From the NCBI RefSeq assembly GCF_949987515.2, contig NC_082688.1, positions 78,620,731 through 78,684,730 of the forward strand: DNA of 64,000 nucleotides, read 5' to 3'. The notes beneath the pieces were generated by a model. The model worked only from the letters and a program-made list of their open reading frames with translations, was not told where the DNA came from and ran no database searches. The translations under genes and the position numbers were made by a program. The DNA comes from Delphinus delphis (lineage: Eukaryota; Chordata; Mammalia; Artiodactyla; Delphinidae). This document shows, one piece after another, positions 34,326 to 45,280 of this stretch. Each line of letters opens with the position of its first letter. Positions within the stretch are counted from its first letter, which is position 1.

Positions 34326-35944
34326 AGTAAGAGTGCTACATGTCAAGTTGTTGAGTAGCTACATGGGTATTTGTGAACTGTATATGAATGTTAAATATGA
34401 AAATATTGATGATATGCTATATCTGATATATTGATGTATATTTAGGCAATTAAGTTGTCTCGTTTCTTTGTCTTCTACATAATTACAAATGATTTAATGT
34501 CTGAATTTTCTAAAGACTGTTCCTAAACTACATGGCTTAAAACATATCTCAGTATTTTACGTGAGAGGATGTTCACTGAAAAAAACAGCTAAAATTGTTG
34601 ATGCTCTAGCTGGCTGCATATGCTACTTGCCAGATGTTTATGCAGCTGAAATTCCCAGGAGTACTATAACGTAGTCTGGAACGTCTGGAGAATTATAGAA
34701 AAAACTTTAAATTCCATTGTAAATTGTGATGAATAAAATTAGTAAGTAACAACACTTTAACTTATTATTTCCAACATTATGTATGTCACAACTGTTTACC
34801 AGTAATAGAAATCACCTGGTCAAACTATACTTACATATATTACATTTTATAATTATTTCCCAGTAACGAAAAATCATTTAAACTTTTATTAGATGTAGGT
34901 AAGTGTGTGTGAATGGAGGCTATGTGAAATATTCCTAAAAATTCATAGTCCCTCTGTGTCAAATTTAACATCTACATATTTCTGTGTATTTACAATTCAT
35001 ATTCTGTGTATCATATGACACCTCAAGTTTGGGTAAAATTATAACGTATTATCTTAAATATATGACAAACCCTTTAATATATTTGATTGCTATGATATTC
35101 TTGTGATCAATGACACTGACTACATAATTTGTCACAATCTTCTAACAGTAACTATTCAACTTATCACCAGTCTAGAGTACCGAGGTATTACCTATCATTG
35201 CCAATAGTATACGATGCCCCAAGCTAATGATGTGAATGAAATATATATAGCTTTACTCCTTCTCTAATTTAGTGTTTAGTTTCACGTCAAATACATTTCC
35301 AAATCACCAATGCCTCCTCCATCAGCCCAAATGGCTCTCTCTCTTGAATCATACACCTACGCTACCCCCAAACTTACCATTACACACTATGATAAAACTA
35401 AGGTAAATACTCCATTGACAGGAAGGATTTGATTTTACTGGACACAGAAAAAAATGAGATAAATACAATTTTTTAATATGTGAAAATGCAAGATCATACA
35501 TGTATAACCTCTATAACATTGTGTAGTTGGTGAAATATAAGAGGCACCACAAACTCTCAGAAGTGAGTAATATTAATCAATTTTTTTCACGTCCCAAAGT
35601 AATAAAGTTAGAGATATTACATTATAAAAGGTTTAATTTAGGATGTTATAATATTTTGTCACTGATTTGAATTTTTTTAAACATAATAATGATTAACTTT
35701 ATATTTTAAAATGTTATTCCTGGAATAAGAATATACATATATAAAGAAATAGGACATTGAAAATACTAATCCAATATTATTACTTTCCCAATATGTAGAT
35801 AATAAAACTGACCTCAGAGAATGTATCAGTTCCTAATTCTAGCAGAATAAAACAGCAAGACCAAATCTGGAAGAGTAATGTTCAGTGTAAAGGTAGGTTA
35901 ATCTCTAATTAAGCTATTACATACAGATTGTTCCTACTTTTCAA
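34326..35944. other. AT-rich non-coding stretch, nothing recognised
   Basis: No ORF of interest and no repeat family. A conserved function cannot be judged without alignment. Confidence 0.5.
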
Positions 35945-36130
35945 AATCTCACTATAACCATCCTATTCCATGTTACCATCACTTCTTGCTTGAATTATTG
36001 CATAGCTTCCTGCTTATACTTCTCATTTCTGCTCTTTCCCTCAATAAATTCCATTCTGCAGCCATATTTGTCCTTTTAAAACAAAGCTAATCATGGAACT
36101 CTACCATTCAAAATATTCCAATGGACAGAC
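35945..36130 (+). repeat. L2 (LINE-2) fragment
   Basis: 'cttgaattattgcatagcttcctgct', 'ttccattctgcagccatat' and 'aaagctaatcatggaactctaccattcaaaatattccaatgg' follow L2 3' region order. Confidence 0.8.
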
Positions 36131-36639
36131 TATTACATTCATGTTAGTCTTGGTAATTTTAGCTACCTTACTTGCTGAGAGTTAGAAATAAAGCCACACA
36201 AAACAGTTTTACTAAAAAAAATTTAGAATCTATCAGAGTATATTAAGGAAATTAAGAGTTCTAGGAACAAGATCTGAGAGAAGAAAGAAACTCAAAAGGG
36301 TGATACTAACATTTCACATTAACATTTGAAGTCACTCTATGAAGTCATGTGTAGATTCCAAAAATGACTGATAAGACACTATAAAACTGACAGAAGCTTT
36401 TGGCAGATTCATGGGCTCACATGAATAAAATTAGATTTCAAAGCCCACCAAGAAATAGTAGTCCAGGTAAAACTCCCAGGTGTTATGTTGGAAACCAGAT
36501 GCAGAAACCATAGGAACAAGAATAAACTGGAAAACTTTCGGCCCTCAAATGGCCCTAAGAAACTCTTTAATAACATTAAAGTGATAAGGAAATATTATTA
36601 TCCCTAGCAGAGTTTCTAGTCAACAGAAAAAAAAAAAAA
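36131..36639. other. Non-coding stretch
   Basis: No gene or clear repeat. It ends in a run of 17 A at 36627-36643. Confidence 0.45.
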
Positions 36640-37026
36640 AAAACCTGAACAGAGATCAAATCATTCAGATTTTTATAATGTTTCTAAATTGTTTAATATA
36701 CGATTTCTGCCACTCATACAAAAATAACTAGTCGTAAAGGGGAAAAAAGACAACAATGTGAACAAAATCCAACAGAAACTGAAGATAGTAGAAACAGACC
36801 CACAAGAGATCCAGGTAATGGAGTTATAAAACATAGAAAAAAAAAGCCTCTTATAGTTAATATTTTTCAAGCACTAAAAGACAAGATAAAGAATTCAGCA
36901 AATTGGAATTTTTAATAAGCAGTTTGGAAATTATATAAATAAAAATATAATAACTGAAGTTAAGAATTCTATTGATGGTTTCAACAGATTTTACACATCT
37001 GAAGTAAGAACTGGAGTATAGACTAC

Positions 37027-37066
<40 letters not shown>

Positions 37067-37690
37067 TACACACAAAGAAACATGAAAACAACAAAGGATG
37101 GATAATTTAAAATGTCTAAGAAACTACAGGAGATGGTATGAAGTCATAGCATGTGTATAACTGGAGTCTGAGAAAAACAGAAAAAAGAAATTTGGTAGAA
37201 ACAATATTTAAAATGATAATGATGAGAAGTCTGCAAAGAATAACACTTGCACAAAGACACACACCACTGCCAAGCAACTAAACACCAAATCTGTATAAAA
37301 TTTGTAAAGAAATAAATTTTTAAAGACATTAAAAAATAAATCTTGCTACATACCATAAACAATGCAAACCTCTAGGGAATGAAATAACATCTTCAAAGTT
37401 GAAAACTAGAATTCTATACCCAGCAAACATACTTCCTCAAAATAAAAAGTGAAGTAAAGAAATTATCAGAGGAAACAAAACAAAAATCTGTGAGATCAAC
37501 ACTACGGAAATATCAAAATCTGTCTTTCAGGATAAAGGAAAAAGAGTATCTGGAGCTTCAGGAAGAAATAAACAACAAGAGAGGACAAATATGTGGATAA
37601 ATCTACACAATATAACTATAAAAACAATAATAATCATGTTATAAAAATTGACCATATAAAATAGTAATGTTATGAATATATAACTTCAAA
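36640..37690 (+). repeat. Ancient L1/HAL1-type ORF1 region
   Basis: Word order of an old L1 ORF1 in sense direction: 'caagagatccaggtaatggagttataa', 'gaagttaagaattctattgatgg', then the C-terminal end 'ctagaattctatacccagcaaa', and past it 'caaatatgtggataaat'. An (AC)n run splits it. No open frame remains. Confidence 0.65.
37030..37074. repeat. (CA)n microsatellite
   Basis: About 16 CA units followed by CATA units. Lies inside the ancient ORF1 fragment. Confidence 0.95.
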
Positions 37691-38599
37691 TTGCTGTAAG
37701 TTTTTAAAAACTTATGAATATTGACTATATAAACACTAATATTTATGCTGGTAAAATGCTACCAAAGTTGCAGCTGGGAAAGTGGATTTAAGGTTTCAAA
37801 GAACAATGAATTGTATGGGGAGTGATGAAAGTACTAATTAACATTAGATACTAAGAAGTAAAGCATCCACAACAAAATTTCTAGAAAATTCACTACAATT
37901 CTATTAAATAATGTATAACTATTAAGTTAATAGATGGTAATAAATTCAATAATAAACAACACCAATCAAGTCAAAAGAAGGAAAAAAAACAGTAACGTAG
38001 AACAGGAAGAAAAAATAGAAAGCAAAAGATAACATCATAGGTTAAAAATAAATATAACATCCTAGGAGACCTTTCCCTTTTCTGCCCCCGCCCCATACAT
38101 GTATATAGCACCTGGTAAAGTCTGAAGGGAGAGAAGAACTAAGAGAAGCCCTAGCAGAAGTCAAGTTATTGAACTGATCATTCGGTAGCTGTTCCCTGAG
38201 GCTGGGGAAAGGCAAGAGAGTTTAGAGATACTATGTCCAAATGGACAAGGTCCATTATATCCAAGGTCCACTGGCCCTGTAGAAGGTTAAAAGCAGGGCA
38301 AGAAAACAGTAACAACAGTGGCATGTTCTTAAATCCCAAACCTACTGAAGGGAAGTTTGTGATTCTGTTCTCAAACGATTTTAAGACCACAGTGAATTGA
38401 TCTAAATGAAGCAAAAAGAAAGTCTTGCCCAATGGGAAGAGATTCAACAGATTCAAATCACCATCCCAGTCTACTAATGACCTGAAAGAAGACACAGACC
38501 CCAATATCCTTTGTGGGGAATAAGTTGTGTTTCCTTCAGTCTTCAGTGTTTTTTGGGGTTTTTTGTTTATTTTTGTTTTGTTTTGTTTTAACACACAAT
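37691..38599. other. Non-coding stretch; may include old L1 5' sequence
   Basis: No gene recognised. 38100-38520 is GC-richer than its surroundings and has a 138-codon reverse frame without any domain I know. Because an L1-type ORF1 relic follows at 38600, this may be its 5' UTR. A (TTTTG)n run is at 38553-38590. Confidence 0.4.
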
Positions 38600-39165
38600 G
38601 TCAACCATTCAATCAAAATATAAGATATGTGGAAAAGTGAGAATATATTACCCATTGACAAGAGAGGGACCAAAAAACAAGACAAAACCTACAAATGGCT
38701 CAGATGTTTGAATGATCAATTATGGAACTTAAACTAGGTCTAATAAATAGGTTTCCACCTTGTAGGATAGGTGGAAAACATGGTTTAACAGATGGAAAAT
38801 TTCAGTTGCGAGATAGAAATTATTAAAAAATTCAAAATAATAGAAGTGAAAAATGAGCTGAGAGATAAATATTTTAATTGACTTCTCAGTAGACTGTACT
38901 CACCAAAGAAAAGAATTAGTGTATTACAGACAAGTCAACAGAAAATTTCCAAACTAAAATACAAATTAGAAAAAGGATGACAAGAGGGAAAAGAGCACAC
39001 AAAATCTGTGAAATATTACCAGACATTTAAAAATACGTGTAATTAGAGTTCTACAAGAAGAGAAAATGGAGCAAAATAGATTGTTGAAGACATAATTAAT
39101 GATCAATGATTTTTCAAAAGCAAGGAAAAACACTGACCTACAGGTCCACAAAGCTTAGCAAAACT
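38600..39165 (+). repeat. Second ancient L1/HAL1-type ORF1 region
   Basis: 'atttaaaaatacgtgtaattagagttctacaagaagagaaaatggagc', 'gaagacataattaatgatcaatgatttttc' and 'ctacaggtccacaaagctt' match the RNA-recognition-domain part of old L1-type ORF1. Heavily mutated. Confidence 0.6.
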
Positions 39166-39964
39166 TTTAAATCTTAGTCTCTAAATTTTATCATGAATGC
39201 TTTTTTATTATATAATATTAATTAGAACCTTTAGCACTCCCCATATAATTCATGGACCTAAGAACACTTAAATCCAATTACTCACTCCCTGACCTCTGCA
39301 GCATTTTAAAAGTATAAGTATTATTATTGTCCCATAGAGTTAATATTCACAACATAATTATGGTAAATAGTAAATATTAAACAATGTAATCTTTTTATAT
39401 ACCCACATCAGTTTTATACTCAGTATAAATATTCATAATATATTGTTTTACAGAGTCAATAATAATAATTGTTATATTATGAATTAAATATAAATTTAGA
39501 TTTACCCACGTTTGCCTTCTTTGTTTTACATTTCTTCCTAAAACTCTGGATAACATTTGAAATAATATTTCTTCATCCTGAAAATCAGCTTTTAGTATTT
39601 CCTTTGGTTCTGGTCTGTTTTTGACAGTCTCACAGCATTTTTTGTAGCTTCTTTGTTTGTTTTCTGCTAATATCTTTATTTCATTTTTATTTTTGAAGGG
39701 TATTATTGCTGGGTAAAGAACTATACGTTGACACCTTGATATTATTCCAAGAAGAAACAATAGGTTCTAATAGCTGGTAAATGTTGTTACTGTTATTAAT
39801 AATATTTACTGCACCTGAATTTTTGCCTGAATTTGCTTACTGGCATATGTGGAGTTTGGGTTTCTCCCAAATCACTTCCTTACTCTCTGATTTATTTTTT
39901 TTTACTCTTCTATCTTCCTTTTTAATACTTATGTGTTCATTTTTGTGTGTACTCAAAAACACAT
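39166..39964. other. AT-rich stretch with a possible old L1 fragment
   Basis: 39490-39770 resembles the reverse of an old LINE segment ('tttttatttttgaagggtattattgctgggtaaagaa'), but I am unsure. The rest is unrecognised. Confidence 0.4.
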
Positions 39965-41780
39965 AAATGTACCATCTTAACAATTTTAAATGTAAAATGT
40001 AATTCTATTATCCATATGCACATTGTTGTGCAACAGATCTCTAGAAGTTTTTAATCATGCTAAATTGAAACTCCATACCCACTGAATGGCAACTCCCCTT
40101 TTCCTCCTCCCTCCTTACCCTGGCAACCAACAATCTGCTTTCAGTTCATAAGTGTGACTACTTTAGATACATCATATAAGTGCAATTATACAATATTTAT
40201 TACACTTAGCATACTATCCTCCTAGCTCATCCATGTTGCAGCATATAATAAGATTTAATTACTTTTCAAGGCTGAATAAAATTTCACTGTATGTATATAC
40301 CACATTTTCTTTATCCATTCATCTGTTGATAGATATTTAGATTGCTTCCACCTCTTGGCTACTGTGAATGATGCTGCAATGAGCATGAATGTGCAAATAT
40401 CCCATTGAAGTCTTATTTTTCAATTCTCTTGAATATATACCCAAACATGAATTGCTAGATCATGTTAATTTTCTTTTTAACTTTTCGTGCAGCTTCCATA
40501 CTGTTTTCCATAAAGACTGAATCACTTTATAGTCTCACCAACAGTGTATAAGGGTTCCAATTTCTCCACATCTTTACCAACACATTTTTTTTTGTTTTGG
40601 TTTTATTTATTTATTGATGGATGGATGGATGGATGGATGGATGGGGGCCATCTTCACAGGTGTCAGGTGATATCTTATTATGGTTTTGATTTGCATTTCC
40701 CTGATGACTGCTGAGGCATCTTTTCATAAGCTTGTTGCCCATTTGTATATCTTCACTGGAGAAACATCTATTCAATTCCTTTGCACATTTTAAAATTAGA
40801 CTTTTTTTTTTTGTCATTGAATTATAGCTCTTCATATACTGCATATTAACCTCTTATCAGATATATGGCTGCAAATATTTAATCCCATTCCATAGGTTGC
40901 CCCTTCACTTTGTTATTTCCTTTGCTGTGCAGAAGTTTTAAAGTTTGATGTGGTACCATTTGTCTATTTAATGCTTTTGTGTCTGTGCTTTTGATATCAC
41001 ATCCAAGAAATCATTTCCAACACTAATGGTATGAAGCTTTTCCCCTGTGCTTTCTTTCAGTGGTCAGTTTCAGGTCTTACATTTAGGTCTTTAATCCATT
41101 CTAAGTTTTGTACATGACATAGAGTAAGGGTCTAATTTTTTTTCCCTTGAGGATATTCAGTTTTCTCAGGAGTATTTGTTGAAGAGACTATCCTTCCCCT
41201 CATTCAATGGTCTTGGACCCTTGTCAAAGACAACTTGACCATATATGTGAGGGTTTATTTCTAGGATCTCTATTCTGTTCCATCAGTCTATATGTCTGTC
41301 CTTATGCTAGAAGCACACTGTTTTGATTACTGTAGCTTTGTAATGTATTTTGAAGTTAGGAAGTGTGAGGCCTCAAACTTTATTTTTCTTTCTCAAGATT
41401 GTTTTGGCTTTTGGGGGTCTTTTGAGATTCCATATGATTTATTGGATTTTTTTTTCTATTTACACAAAAATGCTACTGGGATTCAATAGTGATTTATTGA
41501 ATATGTAGAACACTTTGGAAAGCATGGACATTAGAGCAATATTAATTCTTCCAATCTGTGAACATGAGGTGTCTTTCCATTTTTCTGTGTCTTCTTTAAT
41601 TTCTTTCAATATTTTGTTGTCAGAGTGGAGGGTTTTTTTTTTGGTCTCCTGATTTGTTTATTCCTAAGTAATTTTAATGCTATTGTAAATGGGACTTTTT
41701 TCTTAATTTCCTTTTCAGATTGTTCATTGTTAGTGTATAGAAAGCCAACTGATTTTTGTGTGTTGGTTACTCTCCTGATT
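39965..41780 (-). repeat. Old L1 (L1M-type) 3' half, reverse
   Basis: On the minus strand this runs from reverse transcriptase to the 3' UTR of an older L1 than the three young ones. Landmarks on the plus strand: 'cacattgttgtgcaacag' near 40019, 'caccaacagtgtataagggttcc' near 40538, 'tctttaatccattct' near 41088, and 'ttagtgtatagaaa' near 41730. Decayed, with no long frame. Confidence 0.85.
40612..40645. repeat. (GATG)n tetranucleotide repeat
   Basis: About seven ATGG/GATG units inside the old L1. Likely length-variable. Confidence 0.92.
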
Positions 41781-41860
41781 TCTTGATTATTCTCATGAAT
41801 ACCCTGTGATTTACTGACTTTAGCATCTTCCTAGTGGCGTTTATATCTTTAAAAGTCCAG

Positions 41861-42066
41861 GGCTTCCCTGGTGGCGCAGTGGTTGAGAGTCTGCCTGCCG
41901 ATGCAGGGGACATGGGTTCGTGCCCTGGTCCGGGAAGATCCCACATGCCACGGAGCGGCTGGGCCCGTGAGCCATGGCCGCTGAGCCTGCGCGTCCGGAG
42001 CCTGTGCTCCGCAATGGGAGAGGCCACAAGAGTGAGAGGCCCTTGTACCGCAAAAAAAAAAAAAAA
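41861..42066 (+). mobile_element. CHR SINE, short form
   Basis: Complete body with A- and B-box-like elements and an A-tail of about 19 bases. Perfect 10-bp target-site duplications, aaaagtccag, lie at 41851-41860 and 42067-42076. Confidence 0.96.
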
Positions 42067-42076
42067 AAAAGTCCAG

Positions 42077-44640
42077 AAAACGACCTGAGGTGGTGCCCAA
42101 ATTATTAGCTGTTTCATCAAGAATTCCATTTTGAATAGACCTTTTTAGGAGTTGAATCCTTCCCTTTGGTGCCTTCTTGTGAAAATCATTTTTAAAAGGT
42201 CAACCTATAGATGCCACCACCACTTCACATGAAGTTAGAAATTCAAAGAACTAATTGCTTTTATGTTCTTAGAAATAAGCAGGTATGTAAAAAAACTTTG
42301 AGCAATGTCTATAAATGACTTCTCTCCCAAGTCCCAGGTTGCCATGAAATGTAAAATTGTATCTATTTCCACTTCTCTAAAGCCATTAGATTATGATGAT
42401 TCCTTGTTTATCAGCTTCCCGAGATTCCTGTGATAAATTTATCAGAGTGATATTTTTTTTTAGCTCCATGTAAATTCTACTCTCCGCATTAAATAAAATT
42501 CTAAGGCAGCAGAAGTCTGTGTTCCTTTCAAAAACCATTGTTTGTCTTTTGAAGATAATTTCTCCAGAACAGTCTATTCCAGTGATAATCCAATAGTAAG
42601 TAAGTAGTAAGTAAGTCTAAATGCCCTGTGAGGACAGTACAATATAACACGCATTTCCTTTTTGGCCAAGGATTCTAATTCTGTTTCATTGCCTATAGCT
42701 ACTTTTCCCTGTTTTTACTATTTACTTTTTCAAACTTGCAGAGAATTGTGATTAAAACGATCTCTGCTAATTTGCAAGGATTCTATCCCTGTAACTGCAA
42801 TTATCCCAAAACATAATGCTTTGGAAGGAAAGTGCACATTATATTTACTTGGGAATATATTTACCCAGAAGTTATAGTCTGTGTGACTTAATGGGAATGG
42901 AATCTGCACAAAAATACACATCCCTGAACTTATACCCCAGAACTGCCACATATTAACTATGTGCCCTGAACAAATTAATTTCCTCATGAAGATATGTCTA
43001 TCTCAACAGCATATGTAAAATGTTCAACAGTAGCAACTGTCATTAGATTGGCTAAGGCTGTCTTTCTGGTTTCACTTCTTAGTTCTATATCCTAATCTCC
43101 AAGCCACTCAACCTCTCAGAGGCTCAGTTTCTAAACTGTGGAAAAGGTGTAACCCCTGCCCGTTCAACACCCACACAACTGATGTTCACGTCAAATGATA
43201 TAAAAACACATGAGATCAGTTTGTAAATTGAAAAACTACCATATTAATTGATGAGCAACATAATGTGTTATGATGAGATGATAATGATTATGATCATGAT
43301 CACAATGAAACAATATCCCGAGGAAAATTGCTGATAGCTTCTTTTCTGTTGTATTTGAAAGAAATGTTACTGCAGATATAGTTCCCATATTATAATTACC
43401 ACTAGCAGGGTGAGTTCAAGTGCAAATTACTGCAATTATTATGCACTTTCATATTATTAAGGCCAAAATAATTGTAACTGAGTGTTTATTTAATCAGACA
43501 AAGGGAAAAAATACTCTGAGGCAAACACCTCCTTAAACGATTGGCAATTTTAAAATTAAATTATAACATAATCAAGAAATTGTATACAGGATATGATCAA
43601 ATTAATTGTTAATAAAGATTAAGCACAAAGTAGATGGCATTTGAAAAATCCCGTATTTTTCAGAATAATCTGGATAATGTCATATAGTTAAATGTCTCTT
43701 AGTTCAACGTGATAGACCCGGAATAAAATAATTCATATAGTTCCTTCACATGCCTCAAGTTGGATGTTTGTCCAAAAAAAATCCTAAAATATGTGGAATC
43801 AGAACATTATAAATCCTGTGCTACTTAACTGAACGTTTGTTATAAATTAGAATTAAAGCTGCTTTTAGAAGTTGTCAGTGATAATATTTGGAAAGAATGG
43901 GAAGCAGATGACCCATGTTCTTCAGGAAGACATGCCTTGAGCTACAATTTACATTCTGTTAGGCAGTAAAGAAAATGTTAGCCAAGATTTATAAATTAAT
44001 TCTATACCTTGACAACATAAATTTCAATTTCTGTTTAAAGTGCTTTGCAGAGGAGAACTAAGAGTTTTCTCATGATACTGAAATTTTTGTATTGAGTGAA
44101 AATTTGAGAATACACTGAATTTATTACAGGAATATATATTGCTTAGAATTTTTAAAAGTATATACAGTGGGTTGTAAACTACAACAACCATCATCAGAGC
44201 ATCATTTTATCCAATAACCCTAGTGATAACCAACTTATTAAATAATCATTGATTGGGCTCTATGTAACCAAGTTGTACAAAATGACTATGCAGATGCTCT
44301 GAAAACTAAGAAAAGCATGAACATCTTCTTCTTTTTCTGAATGTGTTTTCAAAGTAAAAATAGTGTCTTAAGAAATTAACTTTAATAAGGATGTAGAGTC
44401 ACAATTTGTTTCAACAAAGCTAGGTTACCTTTTTCTAGAAAAACTATTATAATTGGTTTAAAATTTTCAGTCATTATGCTGAAGAACAGATGGAGTTATT
44501 TACAGCTGATCGTAAGCTTTTATGGTACGCTGTGCATTCTAATTGTTTTTCTTTTCCCCACATAGATAAAAATACAATAAAATCCACTGAACTCTTCTAT
44601 GAAGTTAAGGATAATCTGAAAATTTTCCAACAAAAATCAG
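42077..44640. other. Non-coding stretch with MIR-like relics
   Basis: No gene seen. 42940-42990 and 43075-43215 resemble MIR ('tccaagccactcaacctctcagaggctcagtttct'). The rest is AT-rich and unrecognised. Confidence 0.5.
43075..43215 (+). repeat. MIR fragment
   Basis: 'ccactcaacctctcagaggctcagtttctaaactgtggaaaa' matches the MIR core order with moderate divergence. Confidence 0.6.
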
Positions 44641-44662
44641 TATACAGAATATCAAAAATATT

Positions 44663-44886
44663 TACTTTATTTTTATTTACTTATTTATTTATTTATTTTT
44701 GGCGGTATGCGGGCCTCTCACTGTTGTGGCCTCTCCCGTTGCGGAGCACAGGCTCCGGATGCGCAGGCTCAGCGGTTATGGGCCCAGCCGCTCCGCGGCA
44801 TGTGCGATCTTCCCAGACCGGGGCACGAACCCGTGTCCCCTGCATCGGAAGGCAGACTCTCAACCACTGCGCCACCAGGGAAGCCC
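44663..44886 (-). mobile_element. CHR SINE, short form, reverse, in an L1 tail
   Basis: Body 44701-44886 with a (TTTA)n-type tail on its left. Eight or so bases are missing in the 'ggccatggctcacgggccc' part, which reads ggttatgggccc. It lies between the L1 3' end and the L1's left target-site duplication, so it entered the L1's A-rich tail. Its own duplication is blurred by the T-rich context. Confidence 0.92.
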
Positions 44887-45280
44887 TATTTTTACTTTTT
44901 TTAACGTCTTTATTGGAGTATAATTGCTTTACAATGGTATGGTACTTTCTGCTTTATAACAAAGTGAATCAGTTATACATATGTTCCCATATCTCTTCCC
45001 TCTTGCGTCTCCCTCCCTCCCTATCCCACCCCTCTAGGTGGTCACAAAGCACCGAGCTGATCTCCCTGCATTATTCGGCTGCTTCTCACTAGCTATCTAT
45101 TTTACGTTTGGTAGAGTATGTATGTCCATGCCACTCTCTCACTTTGTCCCAGCTTACCCTTCCCCCTCCCCATATCCTCAAGTCCATTCTCTAGTAAGTC
45201 TGCATCTTTATTCCCGTCTTGTCTCTAGGTTTTTCATGACCTAGATTATTTTTCTAGGTTCTTCATGACCTATATTTCTT

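Noticed and set aside
37030..37074. CRISPR-like regular repeats at the CA, GATG and AC runs
   Set aside because: These are pure microsatellites without unique spacers, and the genome is mammalian.
38178..38594. 138-codon reverse frame
   Set aside because: No recognisable domain. It ends in an N-terminal Lys/Asn/Thr string from a TTTTG run, and it probably overlaps old L1 5' sequence.
44490..45092. 200-codon forward frame
   Set aside because: A chance chain of AT-rich flank, antisense SINE and antisense L1 3' UTR.
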